From an uncultured delta proteobacterium (GTDB lineage Bacteria > Myxococcota_A > Polyangia > Polyangiales > Polyangiaceae), in NCBI GenBank assembly GCA_903893335.1, contig CAITLX010000398.1, positions 1 through 12,036 of the forward strand: a stretch of DNA of 12,036 nucleotides, given 5' to 3'. The position numbers were made by a program, and so were the translations under genes. The stretch's first letter is position 1. Every line of letters begins with the position of its first letter. This document shows positions 1 through 7,220 of this stretch, in pieces. The notes beneath the pieces are model-generated. The model was given only the letters and a program-made list of their open reading frames with translations. It did not search any database and had not been told where the DNA came from.

Positions 1-1205
1 CCGAACGACGGCAGCGAGTTGGCCGACGAGCCGGTCGGGGCAGAGCGCATCGAGGCGCTCGACTCGTGGGGCAAATCGAGATCGTCGGCCCACGAGGGCA
101 GCGGGCCCTCGACGGTCGTGACCGGGCCGTCGCTCGCGGCCAACACGCCGGATCGCGCGGTCTCGTCCTCGAGCAGCGAGGCGGCGGCCTCGCGGATGCG
201 CGCGCGTCGCTGATCGAGCAGCGCACCGATGCGCTCGCGCACGACCTTGGCGACGTCGGTCGACGTCACCGGCGCCCCCGAGTGGGCCAGGAACTGCTCG
301 AGCGCCTGGCGCATGCGGTCGGCGGTCGCGAGCCGATCGTCGGGCTTGCGCGCCATCGCGGTGAGGACGATGGCCTCGAGCTCGGGCGGGTAGCCGGGGA
401 CGAGCTCGGAGGGCGTGGCGAACGTGCCGGTGGCGAGGGCGTCGAGGATGGCGATCGGCGTGTCGCCGCGGAACGGCCGCACGCCCGTGGTCGCCTCGTA
501 GAGCACGATGCCCATCGCGTAGACGTCGCTGCGTCGATCGACGGCGCCGCCGGTCGCCTGCTCGGGCGCCATGTAGCCGATCTTGCCCTTGAGCTGGCCG
601 GCGCTGGTGACCTCGTTCGCCCGGCCGAGGGCCTTGGCGACGCCGAAGTCGACCATCTTCACGGTGCCGTTCTCGTGGATGAGGACGTTGTGCGGTGAGA
701 CGTCGCGGTGCACGACCTCGAGGCGCTGGCCGTCGTCGTCGACGAGCTCGTGCGCGGCGTGCAGGCCGGCGCACGCGTCGGCGGCGATGCGCGCGGCGAT
801 GCGCACGTCGAAGGGGGTGACCACGCGCGTCGTGCCGCGGAGGATCTTCGTGAGCGACTCGCCCGCGACCCACTCCATCGCGAGGTAGAGCACGTGCCCC
901 TCGTCGCCGAGGTCGAAGATCTCCGCGACGTTCGGGTGGTGCACGCCGGACGCGACGCGGGCCTCCTCGAGGAACATCTGCTCGAAGTCGCCGTCGCTCG
1001 CGAGGTTGGGGAGGATCGTCTTGATGGCGACGATCTTCTGGAAGCCGCGCGTGCCGCGCTGCCGCGCGGCCCAGACCTCGGCCATGCCGCCGTGCCCGAT
1101 GGGCAGCAGCAGCTCGTAGCGGCCCAGGCGTGTGCCTCGCGCCAGGCGACCGCGGTACGCTCGGTCGTCGTCGCTCACGAGCTCCGCGGGCACGCGATCG
1201 GCCAT
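1..1205 (-). CDS. Serine/threonine protein kinase, C-terminal end cut by window edge
   Basis: The protein is a eukaryotic-type Ser/Thr kinase that phosphorylates target proteins using ATP. The 401 residues visible show a kinase domain at about 30-306: Gly-rich loop GHGGMAEV (37-44), catalytic lysine in VAIK (K62), the helix-C glutamate in FLEEARV (about E81), catalytic loop HRDVSPHN (166-173, D168 and N173), DFG (186-188), then YMAPEQ (211-216). All catalytic residues are present, so it should be active. The HRDVSP form is common in myxobacterial kinases. After the domain comes a charged helix (about 315-345) and a low-complexity stretch with no membrane helix before the window ends. The chosen ATG has no clear Shine-Dalgarno. 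GTG codons at residues 5 and 10 are alternatives. It starts 24 bp after the MoxR-like gene on the same strand, so the two are probably cotranscribed. The substrate is unknown. Confidence 0.93.
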   Translation of the reverse strand, partial: MADRVPAELVSDDDRAYRGRLARGTRLGRYELLLPIGHGGMAEVWAARQRGTRGFQKIVAIKTILPNLASDGDFEQMFLEEARVASGVHHPNVAEIFDLGDEGHVLYLAMEWVAGESLTKILRGTTRVVTPFDVRIAARIAADACAGLHAAHELVDDDGQRLEVVHRDVSPHNVLIHENGTVKMVDFGVAKALGRANEVTSAGQLKGKIGYMAPEQATGGAVDRRSDVYAMGIVLYEATTGVRPFRGDTPIAILDALATGTFATPSELVPGYPPELEAIVLTAMARKPDDRLATADRMRQALEQFLAHSGAPVTSTDVAKVVRERIGALLDQRRARIREAAASLLEDETARSGVLAASDGPVTTVEGPLPSWADDLDLPHESSASMRSAPTGSSANSLPSF

Positions 1206-1229
1206 GGGTGGAGCGTGAACATACCAGAA

Positions 1230-1907
1230 TCAGCGCGTGGTCGCGCGCTCGCGCGGCGGGGCGAGGAGATCGGCCAGCCGCTCCTCGACGCGGGCGCGGT
1301 CCTCCTCGTGCTTGACGAGGACCCCGAGCGTGTCGCGCACGACGTCGGCGCCGAGCGTCCGCGCGCCGAGCAGCACGAGCGCGCGCGCCCAGTCGATCGT
1401 CTCGCTGATGGACGGAGCCTTGCGCAGCTCGAGCCCCCGCACCCTCGCGGCGAACGCCGTCAGGGCCTCGCCCAGCGCCTCGTCCACGCCCGGCAGGTGC
1501 TTCGCGAGGATGGCGCGCTCGCGCGCGGGGCTCGGGTAGTCGAGCACGACGTGCAGGCAGCGGCGCCGCAGCGCGTCGGTCATGTCGCGCGTGGCGTTCG
1601 AGGTGAGCAGCACGAGCGGCGGGTGCTCCGAGCGCAGCGTGCCGAGCTCGGGCACGGTCACCTGCCACTCGGCGAGCAGCTCGAGCAAGAGCGCCTCGAG
1701 CTCGGGGTCGGCGCGGTCGATCTCGTCGATGAGCAGCACGGCGGGCGTCGGGCTGCGGAGCGCGGCCAGCAGCGGCCTCGCGACCAGGAAGCGCTCGCTG
1801 AAGAAGGCAGCGTCGCTCCGCGCGACGCGGTCGGCCGCCTCGGCGATCGAGCGCGCTCCCACCAACTCACTCGCGACCGCGTCGCGCAGCAGCTGCGTGT
1901 AGAGCAT
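1230..1907 (-). CDS. MoxR ATPase C-terminal fragment (Walker B, sensors)
   Basis: This 225-residue open frame is the second half of the interrupted MoxR-like gene. It starts at an ATG only nine bases past the TAG, in the same frame, so reinitiation by the terminating ribosome is physically possible. Fragment numbering: Walker B VLLIDEID (57-64), sensor 1 LLTSNATRD (100-108, N104), the RRRC segment (115-118) where the arginine finger lies, and the C-terminal helical lid with KAPSISETIDWARAL, typical of this MoxR subgroup. No P-loop is present. Whether it could pair with the Walker A fragment is unknown. Its intact motifs argue that the interruption is recent or tolerated. Confidence 0.5.
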   Translation of the reverse strand: MLYTQLLRDAVASELVGARSIAEAADRVARSDAAFFSERFLVARPLLAALRSPTPAVLLIDEIDRADPELEALLLELLAEWQVTVPELGTLRSEHPPLVLLTSNATRDMTDALRRRCLHVVLDYPSPARERAILAKHLPGVDEALGEALTAFAARVRGLELRKAPSISETIDWARALVLLGARTLGADVVRDTLGVLVKHEEDRARVEERLADLLAPPRERATTR

Positions 1908-1916
1908 CTGCTTGGC

Positions 1917-2168
1917 CTAGTCCCACTCGTAGAGCGCCTTCGCCTCGTCGAGCCCCTCGTAGCACTGGAGCCGGATGAGCGGCCGCGCGAGCGCCGTCGC
2001 GGCGGCGCGCGCGAGGTCGGTCTTGCCCACGCCCGGCGGGCCCTCGATGAGCAGGGGTCGTTGCAGCTCGAGCGCGAGCCAGACGGCCAGGAGCGTGGGG
2101 TCGTCGGCGAGGTAGCCGGCGCCCTCGATCGAGGCGCCGAGCGCGCGTGCCGCGGCGGGAAGCTCCAT
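1917..2168 (-). CDS. MoxR ATPase N-terminal fragment (Walker A half)
   Basis: This 83-residue open frame is the first half of the interrupted MoxR-like gene. It carries the N-terminal helices and the P-loop GPPGVGKTDLARA (43-55), and ends at LYEWD followed by TAG. Alone it lacks Walker B, both sensors and the arginine finger, so it cannot hydrolyse ATP. The start is ATG, without a strong ribosome-binding site, about 100 bp from the divergent EVE-domain gene. It is listed separately because a gene caller would report it as its own short gene. Its sequence gives no independent function. Confidence 0.45.
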   Translation of the reverse strand: MELPAAARALGASIEGAGYLADDPTLLAVWLALELQRPLLIEGPPGVGKTDLARAAATALARPLIRLQCYEGLDEAKALYEWD

Positions 2169-2233
2169 CGTCTGGGTCGTCTACCACGGCGCCCGGCGTC
2201 GGCCCATCGGGCCGCCAGGACGCCTGCGTGCTT

Positions 2234-2247
2234 GCGGTGTTCACCGC
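2234..2247. repeat. Short inverted repeat in the MoxR/EVE divergent intergenic region
   Basis: GCGGTG-TT-CACCGC is a perfect 6+6 inverted repeat with a 2-base centre, located 23 bp before the EVE start and 66 bp before the MoxR start. A second 6-bp stem, CGGCCC-ATC-GGGCCG, lies at 2200-2214. Both are in the only non-coding gap (2169-2269) between these divergent genes, so an operator role is possible. In GC-rich DNA such repeats also arise by chance. Confidence 0.3.
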
Positions 2248-2269
2248 GTCCGTGCGATGCCCCCCCGCC

Positions 2270-2689
2270 ATGGCAGCACACTGGCTGATCAAGAGCGAGC
2301 CTCAGGTCTACGCGTGGACGACCCTGGTGCACGAGCGACGGACCGTGTGGGACGGCGTGCGCAACTACGAGGCCCGCAACTTCTTGCGCGCCATGCTGAA
2401 GGGCGATCTGCTGCTTTTTTACCACTCCGGCGACCAGAAGTCGGTGGTGGGCGTGGCGCGCGTGACCAAGGCGCACTTCGCCGACCCGTCGGCGAACGGC
2501 GAGGACTGGTCGGCCATCGAGGTGGCCCCCGTCGTCGGCCTGGCGAGGCCGGTCGCGCTCTCGGCGATGCGTGACGACGCGGCGCTGGTGGCCTTCGCGC
2601 TGCTGCGCAAGAGCCGATTGTCGGTGGTGCCGGCGACGCCGGCGGAGTTCGCGAGGGTGCTCGCGCTCGGCGGAACCAAGCTGGCCTGA
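2270..2689 (+). CDS. EVE domain-containing protein (thymocyte nuclear protein 1-like)
   Basis: The 139-residue protein is a stand-alone EVE domain, a PUA-like fold whose members bind modified bases in nucleic acids and which in bacteria often occurs alone or beside restriction systems. Family signatures are in order: HWLIKSEP (4-11), VWDGVRNYEARNFLR (26-40), GDLLLFYHS (45-53) and SRLSVVP (115-121). The length is normal for single-domain members. The open frame extends upstream to 2147, but the ATG at 2270 is chosen because family proteins begin a few residues before the WLxKSEP motif. There is no obvious Shine-Dalgarno; a run of seven C (2260-2266) lies just upstream. It is a single-gene unit, divergent from MoxR and convergent with the CDF gene, whose stop is 9 bp away. 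No restriction enzyme is nearby, so its ligand cannot be inferred from context. Confidence 0.92.
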   Translation: MAAHWLIKSEPQVYAWTTLVHERRTVWDGVRNYEARNFLRAMLKGDLLLFYHSGDQKSVVGVARVTKAHFADPSANGEDWSAIEVAPVVGLARPVALSAMRDDAALVAFALLRKSRLSVVPATPAEFARVLALGGTKLA

Positions 2690-2698
2690 CGCGTCGCC

Positions 2699-3598
2699 TC
2701 AGGCGTCGAGGTCGGGCTCGACGAACGACCAGCGCACCTCGGGGCAGCGCGCGTGCACGTCACGCTCGAACGCGTTGATCGTTTCGGCGACCTGGTCGGC
2801 CGAGAGGTGCGACGCGACGCGAACCTTGAGCGCGAGCAGCACCTCGCCCGGGCCCTGCTGCACCGTGATGACGGCGTAGAGCGCGGTGAGATCGGGGTGC
2901 GCGACGAGCGTCTCGCGCACGGCCTGCTCGACGCGCGGGTCGGCGGCCTCGCCCACGAGCAAGGACGAGGTCTCGACCGCGAGCAGCGCCGCGACGACGA
3001 CGAGCACCGCGCCGACCCCGACGCTCCCGGCGCCGTCCCAGCGTGGGTCTCCGGTGACGCCCGCCGCAGCCAGCGCGGCGATGGCGAGCGCGAGGCCGAC
3101 GACCGCGGCCGCGTTCTCGCCGAAGACCACGATGAGGTCGGCGTCCTTGGTCTGGCGCAGCCAGCGCGCGAGCGGGGTCGTGCCGCGCCGTGCCTTCATC
3201 TCGCGGAGGTTCGACAGCGCCGCGGCCCCCTCGAGGACGGCCGAGATGCCGAGCACCACGAAGGCCACCGCGGGGTGATCGACGGGCGTCGGGTGCAGGA
3301 GTTTGTGCACCCCCTCGACGATCGAGAAGAGGCCGCCGATCGAGAACAGGAGCAGCGCGACGAGGAACGACCAGAAATACGCGGCCCGGCCGTGCCCGAG
3401 CGGGTGCGCGGCGGAGGGCGCTCGCGCCGCGGCGCGCACGCCGATGAGCAGCAGCACCTGGTTGGCGCAGTCGGCGGCGGAGTGGATGGCCTCCGCGAGC
3501 ATCGCGCCCGACAGGGTCACGGCGGCTGCGATGCCCTTGGCCACCGCGATGGAGACGTTGACGGCGAGCGACTGGACGATGTGCGAGTTGTCGGACAT
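2699..3598 (-). CDS. Cation diffusion facilitator (CDF) family divalent-metal transporter
   Basis: This 299-residue inner-membrane protein belongs to the CDF family, which exports Zn, Mn, Fe or related divalent ions in exchange for protons. Six hydrophobic segments are visible at about 7-29, 33-54, 73-97, 110-130, 153-181 and 188-215, followed by a cytoplasmic domain (219-299) with the dimer-type VITVQQGPGEVLLALKV fold. Helix 2 has the metal motif HSAAD (H39, D43), followed by NQVLLLIG. The HPLGHGRAAYFWS loop (65-77) marks the SLC30A9-like bacterial subgroup. Helix 5 reads FGENAAAVVG, with a glutamate (E161) where many relatives have aspartate. The ATG overlaps the stop of the upstream ATPase gene as TGATG, so translation is probably coupled. 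The metal cannot be assigned from sequence. Confidence 0.93.
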   Translation of the reverse strand: MSDNSHIVQSLAVNVSIAVAKGIAAAVTLSGAMLAEAIHSAADCANQVLLLIGVRAAARAPSAAHPLGHGRAAYFWSFLVALLLFSIGGLFSIVEGVHKLLHPTPVDHPAVAFVVLGISAVLEGAAALSNLREMKARRGTTPLARWLRQTKDADLIVVFGENAAAVVGLALAIAALAAAGVTGDPRWDGAGSVGVGAVLVVVAALLAVETSSLLVGEAADPRVEQAVRETLVAHPDLTALYAVITVQQGPGEVLLALKVRVASHLSADQVAETINAFERDVHARCPEVRWSFVEPDLDA

Positions 3599-4782
3599 CA
3601 GGTGACGCGCGTGACCTCGGCGACGGTCGTGATGCCGGCGAGCGCCTTCTCGACACCGACGCGGCGCAGGGTGGCGACGTTGCGGCGCCGCATGACCTCG
3701 CGGTACTCGACCACCGACGACTTGGCCTTGATCAAGTCGCGGATCTCGTCGTCGATCTCGAGCAGCTCGAAGATGCCCGTGCGCCCCTTGAAGCCCGAGT
3801 TGTGGCACTCGCGGCAGCCGCGCGTGGTGAACGTCTCGGTGCCGGCGACCAGCAGCACCTCGTCGCCGTCCCACACGTCGTGCTCGAGCTTGAAGGGCTC
3901 GCGGCAGTGGCGGCACGCCACGCGCACGAGGCGCTGCGCGATGATGGCCGAGAGCGCGTTGGCGACGATCCACGACTCGATGCCGAGGTCCACGATGCGC
4001 ACGATCGTCTCGACGGTGTCGGAGGTGTGCAGCGTCGACATCACGAGGTGGCCGGTGAGCGCGGCCTGCAAGGCGATGCCCGCGGTCTCGCCGTCGCGCA
4101 TCTCGCCGACGAGGATGACGTCCGGGTCCTGGCGCAGGATCGCGCGCAGCCCCGCCGCGAACGTGAAGCCCGCGCGCACGTTCGTCTGGCCCTGCGTGAT
4201 CGTGTAGAGCTCGACCTCGATCGGGTCCTCGAGCGTCATCACGTTCGTCGAGGCCGTGTCGACGAGCTGCATCAGGCCGTAGAGCGTGGATGTCTTGCCG
4301 GCGCCGGTGGGCCCGCACGTCACGACGAAGCCCTGCGGCTGGCTGATGAGCGCGCGCACGCGCTTCTGCGTCGGCTCGTCCATGCCGAGGCGATCGAACG
4401 CGATGAGGCTCTGCCCGAGCAGGATGCGCAAGACGACCTTCTCGCCCTGCGAGCAGGGGAAGCTCGACGCGCGCAGGTGCACGCGCGCCGGCAGCCCGGC
4501 GTCGAGCGTGAACTGGCCGTCCTGGGGGAGGCGACGCTCGGCGATGTCCATGCGCGCGAGCACCTTGATGCGCGAGACGACCTGCAGGCCGAGCTCGGGC
4601 ACGAGGCGACCCTGGTCGTTCATCGAGCCGTCGACCCGGAACCGCAGCGCCATGCGGTCGCGCTTGGGCTCGAGGTGGATGTCGCTCGCGCCCATCTTCA
4701 CGGCCCGGCGCACCAGGTCGTCGAGGATGGCGACTGCGTCGAACTCCTCCTCCGCCCCGGGCGGGAACGTCGCGTCGCTCAT
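3598..4782 (-). CDS. Short PilB/GspE-type secretion/pilus assembly ATPase
   Basis: The 394-residue protein is a hexameric secretion ATPase of the GspE/PilB family, which powers pilin or pseudopilin assembly at the inner membrane from the cytoplasmic side. In order: the N2E region (about 15-125, with GASDIHLEP at 31-39), Walker A GPTGAGKT (157-164), Asp box LEDPIE (184-189), Walker B ILVGEMRD (223-230), His box GHLVMSTLHT (244-253), and a four-cysteine zinc site (C290, C293, C323, C326). The catalytic glutamates are present (E185 in the Asp box, E227 in Walker B). The zinc site favours the assembly/GspE class over PilT. Canonical members have about 500-570 residues; this one lacks the N1E domain that docks on the secretion platform. 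It starts 10 bp after the SUKH gene and overlaps the CDF gene. No pilin, PilC or PilM-Q genes are in view, so its machine is unknown. Confidence 0.94.
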   Translation of the reverse strand: MSDATFPPGAEEEFDAVAILDDLVRRAVKMGASDIHLEPKRDRMALRFRVDGSMNDQGRLVPELGLQVVSRIKVLARMDIAERRLPQDGQFTLDAGLPARVHLRASSFPCSQGEKVVLRILLGQSLIAFDRLGMDEPTQKRVRALISQPQGFVVTCGPTGAGKTSTLYGLMQLVDTASTNVMTLEDPIEVELYTITQGQTNVRAGFTFAAGLRAILRQDPDVILVGEMRDGETAGIALQAALTGHLVMSTLHTSDTVETIVRIVDLGIESWIVANALSAIIAQRLVRVACRHCREPFKLEHDVWDGDEVLLVAGTETFTTRGCRECHNSGFKGRTGIFELLEIDDEIRDLIKAKSSVVEYREVMRRRNVATLRRVGVEKALAGITTVAEVTRVT

Positions 4783-4792
4783 GGCGTCCGCG

Positions 4793-5401
4793 TCAGTTCC
4801 AGTGGCCCGCGCGGAGCGCCGCCGCGTCGATCGTCTTGATGCGGGCGCCGACGGCCTCGCGGAAGCTGGCCTCGTCGTCGTCGTCGAGCATCGCCTCGCC
4901 GAAGCCCTGAGCGACCTCCATGCCCGCCGCGAGGATGCGCAAGAACTGGGCGAACGACGAACCGGCGAGGCGAGCCTCCCAGCGGCCTGCGCCGTTCATC
5001 GCGGTGTAGACGGGGCAGTCCCCCTCGGCGTCGAGCTTGTCGACGTCGAGGAAGTAGGGGTCGCCGAGCAGCGCGCTCTGGCCGATGACGACCCAGGTCT
5101 TGCGCCACTCGCCCTCCTTCACGGCGCCGCGCGGCGTGCCGTCCTCGAGCAGGCCGAAGCCGAGTTGCTCGCGGGCGAGCTCGGAGGCGGGCAGCAACCG
5201 CACGTGCTCGATGGGCGTCGACGTCTCGACCTTGGTCGGGTCGGCCTCGAGGAGAAAGGCGCGGTAGCGGGGTGGAAGCCCGAACGACTTGCGGAGCCCA
5301 TCGACGACGGCGGGCTCGGCGGCACCGAAGGTGAACGCGATGCGCCGCTTCTCGAAGGCGGCCCTGAGCAGGGAGAGGCTCTCGGCCAGATCGCTATCCA
5401 C
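4793..5401 (-). CDS. SMI1/KNR4 (SUKH) family protein
   Basis: This predicted 202-residue cytoplasmic protein resembles the SUKH superfamily. Features are an N-terminal helix, a fglppRYRAFLLEADP-like segment (about 41-55), and the core WVVIGQSALLGDPYFLDVD (about 103-121) with CPVYTAMNGAGRWE (129-142) and SSFAQFLRIL (148-157). SUKH proteins are best known as immunity proteins against secreted toxins, but many have other roles in protein complexes. I chose the GTG at 5401 because GAGGA lies seven bases upstream of it; a TTG six codons earlier (5419) is possible but has no such site. The tail holds an acidic DDDDE stretch. It is 10 bp upstream of the PilB-like ATPase gene, so the two are probably cotranslated. 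No toxin gene is adjacent, which makes a classical immunity role uncertain. Confidence 0.75.
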   Translation of the reverse strand: MDSDLAESLSLLRAAFEKRRIAFTFGAAEPAVVDGLRKSFGLPPRYRAFLLEADPTKVETSTPIEHVRLLPASELAREQLGFGLLEDGTPRGAVKEGEWRKTWVVIGQSALLGDPYFLDVDKLDAEGDCPVYTAMNGAGRWEARLAGSSFAQFLRILAAGMEVAQGFGEAMLDDDDEASFREAVGARIKTIDAAALRAGHWN

Positions 5402-5437
5402 TCGAACGTCCTCGCGCAATCCGGGCCGCGGCGCGTG

Positions 5438-5466
5438 GTGCGCCCCCGCGATCGCGCGGGGCGCAC
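5438..5466 (-). terminator. GC-rich hairpin after the AgmX-like gene
   Basis: GTGCGCCCC (5438-5446) and GGGGCGCAC (5458-5466) form a perfect 9-bp stem around an 11-base loop. On the minus strand the hairpin begins 16 bases after the AgmX-like stop and ends 36 bases before the SUKH start. No T-rich tract follows, so it is not a textbook intrinsic terminator. It may still attenuate or protect mRNA between the two halves of the operon. Confidence 0.4.
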
Positions 5467-5482
5467 GGTGCCCGCGGCGCCT

Positions 5483-7150
5483 TCAGTTGATGGAGAAGCT
5501 CTTGTGCACCGTCACCGTGCCGCCGGAGAACGCCGGGACTCGAGCGCTGCGGAAGCGCGCGGCGACGCACCCGCCGACCGCGGTGCCCGCGAACGGAGGG
5601 CCTTCGACCTGCGCGGACGTCACCGCGCCGCTCGGCGCGAACGTCACGGCGATGCGTCCGCTGCCCGTCGGGCCATCGGGCTTGCGGCAGCTTTGCGCGG
5701 CGCCGGCGGCCGAGCCGAGGGCCGTCATCGCCGCAGCGCGGTCGAACTGCGCGCCGTCGGCCGGGGCCTCGGCAGGGGCCGCGGCAGCCGGGGCCGGCGG
5801 GGTCGCGACGCCCGTGGGCGGTGACGGCGGGGCAGCGGGAGTCGCGGGCGTCGGTGCGGCGGCCTTCGCGGGCTCGACCTTCGCGGCGGGGGTGACGGGC
5901 GCAGGGGCCGCTCCGGGCACGAGGACGGTCGCGGCAGGCGCGGGCTTCACGGCCTCGACGGTCGCCGTCGGGGCGACCGTCGCGGTCGGCGCCGGGGGCG
6001 CGGTCGCCGTCGGCACCGCAGCGAGAGCGGTGGCGGCGGCGGTGGGCGTGGTGGGGACGACGGCGGTCGCCGTCGCAGCCGGCGGAGCGACCGGGGGCTG
6101 CGAATGGAGGTACAGGAAGACCCCCGAGGCAGCGGCTGCGAGCGTGACGGCGACGATGCCGACGACGGTGCCCAGGCTCATGCCGCCGCTGGAACGCGCT
6201 CCGGCGGGGGGCGCGTCGTCCGACGCGCCGAGAGAGGGGGGTGCGAGTACGGGCGCGGCGAGCGTCGGGACGAACGCTCCGCCGCCGAGGCTCATGATGT
6301 CGTCGACCTTCTTCGACGGCGAGGGGGGCTTGGGCGCCGCCCCAGAGCCCGCGAGCATCTGCATGTCGATGAGGCCGGACGCGTCGGCGTTCGCGGCTCC
6401 GCTCGATGACGCGCCGAGCCCACCGCCGAGCCCAGGCGAGGGCGCGGTGAGCGAGCTGAGCGAGAACAGCACCGAGTTCTCGTTGCGCGAACCGAGCGGC
6501 TTCTCCGCTTCGTGTGCGGGCGGCGCGACGAGCTGCGGGTCGGACGATGCGCTGGTGGACACGCCGTCGTCGTGATCGGCGGTCGCGGCGGCGAACAGAT
6601 CGGTGGCGCCCGCGCGCGCGGGGCTGCGCCGCACGGCGGCGGCCTCGCCACGGGCGGGGGCGCTCGCGGGCGAGACGAAGGTGGGCGCGGTGAACGCGGC
6701 GGCCGGGGAGGGGGCTGCGGGGGGAAGGCCGGTGTCCGCCACGTCGATGGGCACGAGCGAAGCGCGCGCGCCGACGGCGACGCGAAGCTCGTCGACCTCG
6801 ACGAGGGGCTTCCAGTCTTCCATGCCGTCGTGCCAGACGAAGGTCGCGTCATCGATGACGCCCGAGCCGTAGAGCTCGACGATGCCGGCGACGTCGAGCG
6901 TGCGCTGGTCGGCCTCGTCGACGCTCACCGTCCAGGTGGACGGCGCGATCTCGGCCGCCGGATGCTCGGCCGACGCAGCGTGCTCGTCGGCGTGAGGGGC
7001 AGCGCCCTCCGCCGAGGCGGCCACGCCCGCGAGGCCATCGACGACGATGACGGTGCTGCACTTCTTGCAGCGGATCTTCACGACTCTGCCGCGGACTTTT
7101 TCGTCTGCGATCGTGTACTTCGCCTGACAGGACTGACACGCAATCTTCAT
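5483..7150 (-). CDS. AgmX/GltJ-like zinc-ribbon, GYF and TonB-like-tail membrane protein
   Basis: This 555-residue inner-membrane protein has an N-in, C-out layout. The MJ0042-type zinc ribbon at 1-38 has two CxxC pairs (C5, C8, C28, C31) and a KIRCKKC signature. A GYF_2-like domain follows at about 72-125 (VWHDGMEDW at 105-113). Residues 130-322 are a disordered linker, then one membrane helix (about 324-347), an Ala/Pro/Thr-rich periplasmic spacer (350-465), and a C-terminal AgmX/PglI-type domain (467-555) with a likely C488-C528 disulfide. In Myxococcus xanthus, GltJ (AgmX) has this plan; there the zinc ribbon contacts the GTPase MglA and the protein belongs to the gliding machinery. Equivalence here is inferred from architecture only, and many Polyangia proteins share this plan. 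It is 70 bp downstream of another zinc-ribbon membrane protein. No strong ribosome-binding site precedes the ATG. Confidence 0.88.
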   Translation of the reverse strand: MKIACQSCQAKYTIADEKVRGRVVKIRCKKCSTVIVVDGLAGVAASAEGAAPHADEHAASAEHPAAEIAPSTWTVSVDEADQRTLDVAGIVELYGSGVIDDATFVWHDGMEDWKPLVEVDELRVAVGARASLVPIDVADTGLPPAAPSPAAAFTAPTFVSPASAPARGEAAAVRRSPARAGATDLFAAATADHDDGVSTSASSDPQLVAPPAHEAEKPLGSRNENSVLFSLSSLTAPSPGLGGGLGASSSGAANADASGLIDMQMLAGSGAAPKPPSPSKKVDDIMSLGGGAFVPTLAAPVLAPPSLGASDDAPPAGARSSGGMSLGTVVGIVAVTLAAAASGVFLYLHSQPPVAPPAATATAVVPTTPTAAATALAAVPTATAPPAPTATVAPTATVEAVKPAPAATVLVPGAAPAPVTPAAKVEPAKAAAPTPATPAAPPSPPTGVATPPAPAAAAPAEAPADGAQFDRAAAMTALGSAAGAAQSCRKPDGPTGSGRIAVTFAPSGAVTSAQVEGPPFAGTAVGGCVAARFRSARVPAFSGGTVTVHKSFSIN

Positions 7151-7220
7151 GAGGGATTTGCTCGCAGGTCGAAGCCGCGGCGACGGGCCGGGCGGCAGCG
7201 CGACTCTACCTTGGTGACGC

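Larger units (their letters stand above)
1230..2168 (-). pseudogene. MoxR-family AAA+ ATPase interrupted by an in-frame TAG codon
   Basis: Read through one stop, this locus is a complete MoxR-type AAA+ ATPase of 311 residues, of the subgroup that resembles CoxD. MoxR ATPases act as chaperones that remodel or insert cofactors into partner proteins, often with a VWA-domain partner. Walker A is GPPGVGKT (43-50), and Walker B, sensor 1 and the arginine-rich segment lie beyond the stop. The TAG at 1917-1919 follows LYEWD and precedes AKQMLYTQ in the same frame. Family members usually have an aromatic residue, normally Tyr, at this place, so one base change from TAC or TAT explains it. No frameshift is present, and the sequence on both sides keeps conserved MoxR motifs. 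It may be a young pseudogene, a read-through or reinitiation gene, or a sequencing error. No VWA partner is visible; the next gene is a Ser/Thr kinase. Confidence 0.8.

Noticed and set aside
2200..2214. CGGCCC-ATC-GGGCCG hairpin as a terminator
   Set aside because: It lies between two divergent gene starts, so no transcript should end there; a 6-bp GC stem is expected by chance in such DNA.
708..2288. 526-codon plus-strand open frame, and the 484-codon frame at 2753-4207
   Set aside because: Both lie antisense to clear conserved genes (kinase, MoxR, CDF, PilB-like). Their Arg/Ala/Val/Glu-rich translations show no domain and arise because stop codons are rare in GC-rich codon use.
2415..2420. 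Six-T run in the EVE-domain gene as a slippage site
   Set aside because: It is short, encodes the conserved LLLFYHS motif, and the frame is intact on both sides.
5402..5419. TTG start six codons upstream for the SUKH gene
   Set aside because: A GAGGA motif is well spaced for the GTG at 5401, while nothing comparable precedes the TTG.
5289..6575. 428-codon plus-strand frame rich in Ala and Gly
   Set aside because: It is antisense to the AgmX-like Pro/Ala-rich linker and tail; its composition is the complement of that low-complexity sequence.
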